Part shown: positions 1 through 5,225 of the stretch, piece after piece | Numbering within the stretch: position 1 is the stretch's first letter | Layout of the letters: each line of letters begins with the position of its first letter | Origin: Verrucomicrobia bacterium UBA2460 | Lineage (GTDB): Bacteria; Verrucomicrobiota; Verrucomicrobiia; Methylacidiphilales; Verrucolacustridaceae | NCBI GenBank assembly: GCA_002342345.1 | Contig: DDPU01000056.1 | Coordinates: forward strand, 1-5,225 | DNA: 5,225 nt | Reading direction: 5' to 3' | Notes under the pieces: generated by a model | Seen by the model: the letters and a program-made list of their open reading frames with translations, nothing else | Database searches by the model: none | What the model was told of the DNA's origin: nothing | Position numbers and translations under genes: made by a program

Positions 1-1341
1 GATGTGGGCGTCGAGGCGTTCCTTCCCTCCTCCCAGATCGACATCAATCCCCCCAAGAACCTCCGCGAGTTTCTCGGCCAGGAAATCGAGTGCCGGATCG
101 TCAAACTCAACGAGGATCCCAAGAACGTCGTCCTCTCCCGCCGGGAACTCATCGAGGAGGAGCGCAACGAGAAGCGCGCCAAGCTCCTCTCCCACCTCGA
201 GAAGGGCGCCAAGGTGAAGGGTCGCGTCAAGAACCTCACCGAGTTCGGCGCCTTCCTCGACCTCGACGGCCTCGACGGCCTCCTCCACGTCACCGACATG
301 ACCTGGGGACGCCTCGCCCACCCGTCCGACCTCCTGCAGGTCGGCCAGGAACTGGAAGTCCTCGTCCTCGAGATCGACAAGGAGCGCCTCCGCGTCTCCC
401 TCGGCCTCAAGCAGCTCTCCGAAAACCCCTGGGACAAGATCGCCGAGAAATACCCGGTCAACCTCAAGGTCCGCGGCAAGGTCACCAGCCTCGTTCCCTA
501 CGGCGCCTTCGTGCAGCTCGAGCCCGGCGTCGAGGGCCTCGTCCACGTCTCCGAGTTGTCCTGGACCCGGCGCATCGCCCGGCCCAGCGACGTCCTTCAG
601 GAGGGACAGGAGATCGAGGCCATCGTCATCAGCGTCAGCAAGGACGAACAGAAGCTTTCCCTTTCGGTGCGTCACCTCGAGCCGAATCCGTGGGATGAAA
701 TCCACCTTCGCTATCCCGTGGGTCGCCCGGTCAAGGGCGTTGTCCGCAACACCACGGCCTATGGCGCCTTTGTGGAGCTGGAGGAGGGCATCGACGGGAT
801 GATCCATGTCTCCGACATGTCCTGGACCCGCAAACCGGCCCACGCCTCGGAAGTCCTGAAAAAGGGCGATTCCGTGGAGGCCCAGGTGCTCGGCATCGAC
901 AAGGCCAACCAGCGGATTTCGCTCGGACTGAAGCAGCTGGCCGAGGATCCCTGGAAGAGCGTCGAGGAACGCTTCCAGATCGGACAGAAGGTCAAGGGCA
1001 CCGTCAGCAAGGTGGCCAGCTTCGGCGCATTCATCGCGCTGGAGGGGGACCTCGACGGACTCGTCCACATTTCCCAGATCTCCGAGGAGCGCGTTGCCAA
1101 GGTCAAGGACGTCCTCAAGCCCGGCCAGGAAATCGAGGCCCGCGTCATCCGCCTCAACAAGGCGGAACGGCGCATCGGCCTCTCCATCAAGGCCGCCTCC
1201 TACACGGATGCGGAATTCGAAAAGGAACGGGCGGCCCTCGAGGACACCTCCAAGGGGGCGGATTTCCTCGGAGGCATGGAAGCCGCCTTCGAAAAAGCCG
1301 AGGAGGAGTACCGTCCCGGCGAAGGCAAATCCAAGGAGTAA
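1..1341 (+). CDS. rpsA: 30S ribosomal protein S1, C-terminal 446 codons (5' partial)
   Basis: S1 is the large RNA-binding protein of the 30S subunit; it captures mRNA and helps unfold it during initiation. The frame is open to the left edge (first codons GAT GTG GGC), so the start lies outside and no internal ATG or GTG should be taken as the start. Visible residues 2-53 are the end of one S1 domain (GVEAFLPSSQ, then VVLSRREL). Four complete S1/OB-fold domains follow at about 70-138, 155-225, 241-313 and 329-399, each with a GAF(L/V/I) strand and an (L/I)HVS-like motif. They match domains 2 (partial) to 6 of six-domain S1. The linkers keep the family's NPW or DPW motif (ENPWD, PNPWD, EDPWK). 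An acidic Glu/Lys-rich tail of about 47 residues ends at TAA. Other S1-repeat proteins are possible, but domain number and linkers favour RpsA. frr follows after 45 bases. Confidence 0.96.
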   Translation, partial: DVGVEAFLPSSQIDINPPKNLREFLGQEIECRIVKLNEDPKNVVLSRRELIEEERNEKRAKLLSHLEKGAKVKGRVKNLTEFGAFLDLDGLDGLLHVTDMTWGRLAHPSDLLQVGQELEVLVLEIDKERLRVSLGLKQLSENPWDKIAEKYPVNLKVRGKVTSLVPYGAFVQLEPGVEGLVHVSELSWTRRIARPSDVLQEGQEIEAIVISVSKDEQKLSLSVRHLEPNPWDEIHLRYPVGRPVKGVVRNTTAYGAFVELEEGIDGMIHVSDMSWTRKPAHASEVLKKGDSVEAQVLGIDKANQRISLGLKQLAEDPWKSVEERFQIGQKVKGTVSKVASFGAFIALEGDLDGLVHISQISEERVAKVKDVLKPGQEIEARVIRLNKAERRIGLSIKAASYTDAEFEKERAALEDTSKGADFLGGMEAAFEKAEEEYRPGEGKSKE

Positions 1342-1386
1342 CCCGGCCCGAGGTCGCCCTTCGCGATCCTGTTCCGAGTCATCCCG

Positions 1387-1947
1387 ATGCCGTCCGACGA
1401 AATTCTCCTCGAAACCGAGGAAAAGATGGAGAAGACCCTCCGCAAGGTGGAGGAGGACTTTCACGGCGTCCGCACCGGCAAGGCCTCCCCCCAGCTGGTG
1501 GAGAATCTCCGGGTAGATGCCTACGGCACCTCCATGCGGCTGAAGGAACTGGCCGGCATCACCGCGCCGGAACCGCGCCTCCTCCTCGTCCAACCGTGGG
1601 ACGCGGCCAATGTCGACCCCGTCCGCAAAGCCCTCGAGGAGTCCCAGTTGGGCATCACCCCGCAGGTGGACGGCAAACTCATCCGCCTGCCGATCCCCCA
1701 GCTCTCCGAGGAACGGCGCCGCGACCTCATCAAGCTGATCGGCAAACTGGCCGAGGACGGTCGCGTCGCCATCCGTCACGAACGCCGGCACGGGCTGGAG
1801 GCCCTCAAGAAGGAGCAGAAGGACGGCAAGATCACCGAGGACGAACTTTCCCTTGGCGAAAAGGAAATCCAGAAACTCACCGACCAGTACGTCAGCAAGA
1901 TCGACGCGCTGGTCTCCGGCAAGGAAGCCGAACTCCTCAAGGTCTAG
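1387..1947 (+). CDS. frr: Ribosome recycling factor
   Basis: RRF acts with EF-G to split the 70S post-termination complex so that subunits can be reused. The 186-residue product is the usual full length (E. coli about 185). Family landmarks are RTGKASP at 29-35, PEPRLLLVQPWD in the middle domain, DGKLIRLPIP ending at about 104, SEERRRDLIKL, and the C-terminal helix with QKLTDQYVSKID. The arginine-rich stretch of the long helical domain reads IRHERRHG (129-136), where many bacteria have RNxRRDA. The ATG at 1387 gives a standard N terminus (MPSDEILLETEEKMEK), but no clear Shine-Dalgarno sequence precedes it; the best match is a GAG about 10 bases upstream. It lies 45 bases after rpsA and 22 bases before potA, so it is probably co-transcribed with both. 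In many bacteria frr instead follows tsf and pyrH. The identification is secure. Confidence 0.98.
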   Translation: MPSDEILLETEEKMEKTLRKVEEDFHGVRTGKASPQLVENLRVDAYGTSMRLKELAGITAPEPRLLLVQPWDAANVDPVRKALEESQLGITPQVDGKLIRLPIPQLSEERRRDLIKLIGKLAEDGRVAIRHERRHGLEALKKEQKDGKITEDELSLGEKEIQKLTDQYVSKIDALVSGKEAELLKV

Positions 1948-1969
1948 CCCTCCTGCAAACACGCCCTCG

Positions 1970-3100
1970 ATGAGCGCGATGGTTGAACTTCGGGACGTCT
2001 GCAAAAGCTTCCCGCATCCCTCCCCCAAACCCGGACAGGATCCGGTTTTCCGGGCCCTCGACCACGTCCACCTGGAGATCCAAGGCGGGGAATTCCTCAC
2101 CCTGCTGGGCCCTTCCGGTTGCGGCAAAACCACCGCCCTCCGCATGATCTCCGGGCTCGATACCCCCACCTCCGGCCAGGTCTTCATCGACGGCCACGAC
2201 GTCACCGGCCTGCCCCCCTACCGCCGCAACGTGAACCAGGTTTTCCAAAGTTACGCCCTCTTTCCCCACCTCACCGTTGGCGATAACATCGAGTTCGGTT
2301 TGGAAATGCAGAAGGTCGAGGCATCGGAACGGAAGCGCCGCATGCTCGAGGCCCTCGACCTCGTCTCCCTCTCCGGCCTGGAGTCGCGCAAACCCGACCA
2401 GCTTTCCGGCGGCCAACGCCAGCGCGTCGCCCTCGCCCGCGCGCTTGTCTGCCGTCCCAAGGTTCTTCTCCTCGACGAACCCCTCTCCGCCCTCGACGCC
2501 AAGCTCCGCCAAAACATGCAGATCGAGCTCAAAAACCTGCAGACCAAGCTGGGCATCACCTTTGTCTTCGTCACCCACGACCAAGAGGAGGCCCTCGTCA
2601 TGTCCGACCGGATCGCCCTGATGAACAAGGGCCGGATTGAGCAGCTCGGCACCGTCGACGACCTTTACTACCGGCCGAAAACCCAGTTCGTCGCCACCTT
2701 CATCGGTGAAACCAACCTTTTCCCCTGCCCCGTTGCCAACCGGAACCGCGATGCCGTCACTGTCAGGCTGGGCGGTCGGCACGAATTGCGGCTGCCCGCC
2801 GCTCAGGTCAGCCCGGCTGCCAGGGAAATCCTCGTCTCCATCCGCCCGGAAAAAGTCCAGATCCAGCACCAACCCTTCTCGGGCGACAACTGCTTCACCG
2901 CCTCGGTCCAAGAGGAGATTTTCAAGGGACCTTCCGACGCCCTCATCCTCGGCCTCGAGCCCGGCGGAGAGGGCCAGGTCCACCTCCACTCCCTCGTCCC
3001 CAACTTCGGCACCGACCAGCAGGTGATCCACCGGGGAGACAAGGTCCACGTGAAGATCCACCCGGACGACGTGGTCGTGGTGGAGGAAAAGTCGGACTAA
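1970..3100 (+). CDS. potA: ABC transporter ATP-binding protein, PotA-like (spermidine/putrescine import)
   Basis: This is the predicted cytoplasmic ATPase that powers polyamine uptake with PotB/PotC permeases and a PotD binding protein. The 376-residue product is close to E. coli PotA (378). Visible motifs are Walker A GPSGCGKTT (47-55), Q-loop FQSYALFPHLTV with Gln93, signature LSGGQRQRVALARAL from 145, Walker B VLLLDEP (165-171) with catalytic Glu170, D-loop SALD (173-176) and H-loop THDQEEA with His203. After a VATFIGETNLF transition, the last 120 or so residues form a TOBE-type regulatory domain (SIRPEKVQI). The run from ITFVFVTHDQEEAL to SDRIALM resembles PotA more than sugar or sulfate ATPases, but substrate remains an inference. 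A proline-rich insertion of roughly ten residues follows KSF near residue 15. ATG 1979 (codon 4) is an alternative start; neither has a Shine-Dalgarno motif. No permease or binding protein gene is adjacent. Its TAA overlaps the stop of the convergent TPR gene. Confidence 0.92.
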   Translation: MSAMVELRDVCKSFPHPSPKPGQDPVFRALDHVHLEIQGGEFLTLLGPSGCGKTTALRMISGLDTPTSGQVFIDGHDVTGLPPYRRNVNQVFQSYALFPHLTVGDNIEFGLEMQKVEASERKRRMLEALDLVSLSGLESRKPDQLSGGQRQRVALARALVCRPKVLLLDEPLSALDAKLRQNMQIELKNLQTKLGITFVFVTHDQEEALVMSDRIALMNKGRIEQLGTVDDLYYRPKTQFVATFIGETNLFPCPVANRNRDAVTVRLGGRHELRLPAAQVSPAAREILVSIRPEKVQIQHQPFSGDNCFTASVQEEIFKGPSDALILGLEPGGEGQVHLHSLVPNFGTDQQVIHRGDKVHVKIHPDDVVVVEEKSD

Positions 3101-4107
3101 GGGGCGCTTCCCTGCGAGGGCACGGAAAAATTTTTTAACTCGTCCCCCATCTTCGCGTTCAGGGCGGTCAACTGGTCGAGCACCTGCTGGTATTGCGCCA
3201 TGTCCCCCTTGGTTTTGAGGGCGACCCCCAGGTTGGCCAGGACATCCTGCACCCCGGGTTGCAAATCGAGGGACCGGCGGAAACACTTCACCGCCTCCTC
3301 ATACTGGGCGGATCGATAAAGCACCTTTCCCAGGCTGTCCCAGTTGCCCGCATCCTTTTCGTCCATCGCCACCAGCCTGCGCATGGCATCGATTTCCACG
3401 CGCAGTTCCGGCGAAACCTTGTTCTTCCCCCCGGGGATGGAGTCGGCAATCGGCGTTTGCGGAGGGACGGCGCTTGCCGAGGCGGGGGAGGACGGGCTCC
3501 CCGCGCGGGAAGTCCCCGCGACCGACTTTTGTGGGGAAAAGTTCATCAGCTCCCGGCCCAGCGCCGCGTCCAGCCGAATCACCTCGTCCACCACCTTCTC
3601 ATACTCGGTCAGCTCCCCCTTGGTTTTCAGGGTCACCCCCAGGTTGACGAGAACCTCCTTGTTTCCCGGGGAAAGTTCCAGCGCCTTGCGGAAAACTTTG
3701 ACCGCTTCGTCGTAAATTCCCGCCAGATAAAGGCTCTTGCCCAGGCGGTCCCAGCCATCCGCATCATCGGGCTTCAGGTTGACCAGCTTCCGCATCGCCT
3801 CGATCTCTCCCTTGCTTTCCACCGTCATCGCCGTGCCGGCCCCCTGCGCCATCAACCCCTCCGCGCGCCGCCAGAGCTTTGCCTCATTGGGGGCGGCCGG
3901 ACGGTTGGTAGGCTCACCGGGCACGGGCTTGGCGTCAGGACCCTGCACGGGAAGCAGAATCGCCGGCTGCTCAATCAGGGCGATCCCCCCGATGACCGCC
4001 AGCAGCGTGCCCACCAGGGAAAAAAGGACGATCTGGATCCGCGCCGTCATCGTCAGGCCGCGGAACCAGGCGGCCAGGCGATTCTCGCCAAACTCGTCGT
4101 GGAACAT
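3097..4107 (-). CDS. Single-pass membrane-anchored TPR protein, function unknown
   Basis: I do not recognise a named family. The 336-residue product has a short N-terminal segment (1-23), one hydrophobic helix at about 24-46 (from IQIVLFSLVGTLL), a proline-rich stretch (48-73), then two copies of a 93-residue module at 99-191 and 236-328. A Ser/Pro/Ala-rich linker (192-235) separates them. Each module contains two tetratricopeptide units, at 116-149 and 150-183, then 253-286 and 287-320. They show the W-LG-Y-EAVK-F-L-PG pattern and the shared NLGVxLKTKG. TPRs usually bind proteins, so a scaffold or assembly role at the membrane is plausible; with an uncleaved anchor the TPRs would probably face the periplasm, which is inference. 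There are no catalytic motifs and one cysteine (275). The ATG at 4105-4107 lies 27 bases after holA on the same strand, without a clear Shine-Dalgarno sequence. The TAG stop overlaps the potA stop. Confidence 0.88.
   Translation of the reverse strand: MFHDEFGENRLAAWFRGLTMTARIQIVLFSLVGTLLAVIGGIALIEQPAILLPVQGPDAKPVPGEPTNRPAAPNEAKLWRRAEGLMAQGAGTAMTVESKGEIEAMRKLVNLKPDDADGWDRLGKSLYLAGIYDEAVKVFRKALELSPGNKEVLVNLGVTLKTKGELTEYEKVVDEVIRLDAALGRELMNFSPQKSVAGTSRAGSPSSPASASAVPPQTPIADSIPGGKNKVSPELRVEIDAMRRLVAMDEKDAGNWDSLGKVLYRSAQYEEAVKCFRRSLDLQPGVQDVLANLGVALKTKGDMAQYQQVLDQLTALNAKMGDELKNFSVPSQGSAP
3124..3402 (-). repeat. TPR module copy 2 (coding duplication)
   Basis: This is the second copy of the 93-residue TPR module, encoding residues 236-328 of the same protein. 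It keeps the key residues of copy 1 (EAVK, NLGV, LKTKG, ELxNFS) but has diverged on helix surfaces: KPDDADG in copy 1 is DEKDAGN here. It carries the protein's only cysteine, Cys275. Confidence 0.85.
3126..3138. other. A5T6AA tract near the convergent gene ends, possible bidirectional termination zone
   Basis: Five A then six T and two A occur in an otherwise GC-rich region, 26 bases past the potA stop and inside the last codons of the TPR gene, where they encode LKNF. A short stem (CCCT at 3110-3113, AGGG at 3117-3120) precedes it on the plus strand, so reading from potA there is a weak hairpin and then, ten bases later, a T run. That is a poor match to a classical intrinsic terminator, but it is the only candidate at this convergent junction. 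Confidence 0.25.
3535..3813 (-). repeat. TPR module copy 1 (coding duplication)
   Basis: This encodes residues 99-191 of the TPR protein. It aligns without gaps to residues 236-328 (3124-3402), a spacing of 411 bases or 137 codons. By hand count 49 of 93 residues are identical. The DNA is best conserved around the NLGVxLKTKG segment, where 3614-3651 matches 3203-3240 at 33 of 38 positions. Both copies end in the same NFS motif. The module is a pair of TPR units with a preceding half-helix. Confidence 0.85.
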
Positions 4108-4118
4108 GCCCGTTAGAC

Positions 4119-4137
4119 TAAACCGCCGAACGGTTTA
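4119..4137 (-). promoter_or_regulatory. Perfect 7-bp hairpin over the holA stop, upstream of the TPR gene
   Basis: TAAACCG at 4119-4125 and CGGTTTA at 4131-4137 are perfect inverted repeats with a five-base loop. They fill most of the 27-base gap between holA and the TPR gene, and the stem contains the holA stop codon (4135-4137). In the holA-to-TPR mRNA the hairpin ends 11 bases before the TPR start codon. It lacks the uridine run of a classical terminator. It could be a processing or weak pausing element, a structure affecting translation of the downstream gene, an operator-like palindrome, or chance. The pairing is seen directly; any role is inference. Confidence 0.35.
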
Positions 4138-5225
4138 ATCCAAACAGAGCCTGAGGATCCCTTCCTCCAGCACACGGCCCCGGTCGGCCCCGGAAATCAG
4201 CTCGATTTGCAGCTCATGCAACCGCTCCAGCGCCCTCCGCACTCCCGTGGCTGGCCGATGCGCGCAAAGGGCCGTCACCTTGCCCAGCCTCCAGAGATTC
4301 GGCTTCTCCCCCTTCGCGTTCCGCGGCAGGACCGACTCCGCACCCGGATCGAGGCTCGCCTGCCCGTATCCCCCCGGGGGCGGCACCCGCAACAACCTCG
4401 CCTCCTGCAAGGCCCGCCCCAGCGCGGCCAACCGCAGGCTTGAGGCCAAAATCATCACCAGCCCCACCTCGCTCTCCCCTTGGTCCAAAAGGCGCCGTAA
4501 CCCTACCCGCGCCGGCCCGCTTCTTCCCGCAACCACCGCGTCACACCAGTCCCAAACCTCGATCTCCCTCCGTCCGGCACCTACCTCCCGCACCGCCTGT
4601 TCCGTCACTTTGGTTTCCGGTTTGAGGAACAGCCGCAGTTTCTCGATCTCTCGCTCCAGCGCCCGTCCGTCCGATCCCACCACCTCCACCAACAGCTCCA
4701 CCGACCCCGGCATCGGCGTCAGGCCCGCCTGCCGGATCCGGTCGGCGATCTCATCCATCCACTCCCCCCGGTCCTTGCCCCTCCGGAGATCGGGCGGATC
4801 AAAAACCTCCACCCGGCCCAGCTTTTCAAACTGGCGGAAGAAAGATCGCCGCTTGTCCGCTCCCGGGGCGGAAACCAGCAGTTGTGCCTCGCTCGCCGGG
4901 ATTTTTTCGATCAGCTCCTGCAGGGACTTCAGCGCATCCAGCACCGCCTCGCTCCGGCCGGCCGGATTGTCCCCCAGGAAGGTCGCATCAGTCAGCCAGA
5001 CCAGCTTCCGCCCCCCCAGAAAGGGCAACGTCTCCAGGGCCTCCCGGGTCTTGGCGATCGCCTGCAGCGAGGCGTCCACCGTGTCCACCCGCCCGTCCAC
5101 TTTCTCGGCGTTCATCGGATCCTCCGGCGCCCATTCCTGGAATAGCTCGCGGGCCCGGCGGGACACCTCCGGCTCGTCCCCGCCACTGACGAGGAGGTGT
5201 TGCGGTTTGCCCTGTTTCGCGGCGG
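4135..5225 (-). CDS. holA: DNA polymerase III subunit delta (clamp loader), 5' partial
   Basis: Delta is the clamp-loader subunit that binds the beta sliding clamp and cracks it open so that it can be loaded on DNA. The frame is open to the right edge and gives 362 complete codons, already slightly above the usual length of about 340. The true start should therefore be only a few codons outside. A GTG at 5164-5166 could be mistaken for the start, but the codons before it encode KPQHLLVSGGDEPEV, which fits the conserved delta N terminus (hydrophobic strand, then a GxDE-like turn). LPFLGGRKLVWL at visible residues 66-77 matches the conserved clamp-contact region; Phe68-Leu69 appear to correspond to the E. 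coli Leu73-Phe74 wedge. Further on are the RxLEREIEKLRLFL helix of the second domain and a helical C-terminal collar domain. TAA ends the gene 27 bases before the TPR gene, probably in one operon. Confidence 0.93.
   Translation of the reverse strand, partial: AAKQGKPQHLLVSGGDEPEVSRRARELFQEWAPEDPMNAEKVDGRVDTVDASLQAIAKTREALETLPFLGGRKLVWLTDATFLGDNPAGRSEAVLDALKSLQELIEKIPASEAQLLVSAPGADKRRSFFRQFEKLGRVEVFDPPDLRRGKDRGEWMDEIADRIRQAGLTPMPGSVELLVEVVGSDGRALEREIEKLRLFLKPETKVTEQAVREVGAGRREIEVWDWCDAVVAGRSGPARVGLRRLLDQGESEVGLVMILASSLRLAALGRALQEARLLRVPPPGGYGQASLDPGAESVLPRNAKGEKPNLWRLGKVTALCAHRPATGVRRALERLHELQIELISGADRGRVLEEGILRLCLD

Noticed and set aside
262..282. Short tandem run of CTCGACGGC-like units in rpsA
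   Set aside because: It encodes the DLDGLDGLL turn of an S1 domain with preferred codons; it is not an independent repeat element.
90..698. Plus-strand frame of 202 codons inside rpsA
   Set aside because: An Arg/Pro-rich shadow of the S1 frame with no independent support.
208..940. Shift in leucine codons within rpsA (CTC:CTG about 14:2 in the third domain, 2:4 in the fifth)
   Set aside because: Counts are small and the last domain returns to mostly CTC. There is no break in frame or domain structure, so this does not support recombination or transfer.
1352..1369. Possible terminator between rpsA and frr (GGTCGC paired with GCGATCC, one bulged T)
   Set aside because: The stem is imperfect and no T run follows it. 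Terminating there would cut off frr, so chance pairing in GC-rich DNA is more likely.
1937..3286. Open minus-strand frame of 449 codons opposite potA
   Set aside because: It lies antisense to a gene with all ABC ATPase motifs. Its product is biased in Gly, Glu, Asp and Val, has no recognisable motif, and crosses into the TPR gene in another frame. Long antisense frames are expected from GC-rich codon bias.
3193..4116. Open plus-strand frame of 307 codons opposite the TPR gene
   Set aside because: The product is rich in Arg, Gln, His and Pro with no domain, while the minus-strand frame has a membrane helix and clear TPR repeats.
1..5225. Search for tRNA, rRNA, CRISPR, insertion-sequence ends, riboswitches and defence or toxin genes
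   Set aside because: None seen by eye. The non-coding DNA between genes amounts to three gaps of 45, 22 and 27 bases, too small for such elements. Small structured RNAs overlapping genes cannot be excluded without a covariance-model search.

Overview
The window holds five protein genes, packed almost without gaps, in a GC-rich bacterial chromosome. No RNA gene, mobile element, CRISPR array or phage remnant is visible. The ribosome recycling factor carries an RTGKASP-type N-terminal motif that I associate from memory with Verrucomicrobiota. The very short spacers, strong C/G preference at third codon positions and lack of Shine-Dalgarno motifs fit that phylum but do not prove it. Treat the assignment as tentative.

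Left half, plus strand. Positions 1-1341 are the C-terminal 446 codons of ribosomal protein S1 (rpsA), with the start off the left edge. After 45 bases comes a complete ribosome recycling factor gene (frr, 1387-1947). After a further 22 bases comes a complete PotA-like polyamine ABC transporter ATPase (1970-3100). The spacing suggests one transcription unit. S1 brings mRNA to the 30S subunit and RRF splits the post-termination ribosome, so two ends of the translation cycle sit side by side. The ATPase has no permease or binding-protein gene next to it here.

Right half, minus strand. The delta subunit of the DNA polymerase III clamp loader (holA, 4135 to beyond the right edge) is followed 27 bases later by a single-pass membrane protein with an internally duplicated TPR module (3097-4107). 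The two transcription units converge at 3097-3100, where the stop codons of potA and the TPR gene overlap. That leaves no spacer for conventional terminators.

I see no evidence of a new defence, mobile or biosynthetic system. The points worth a second look are the rpsA-frr-potA linkage, the 93-residue duplication in the TPR protein, the overlapping convergent stops, a hairpin over the holA stop codon, and the absence of Shine-Dalgarno sequences at all three visible starts.
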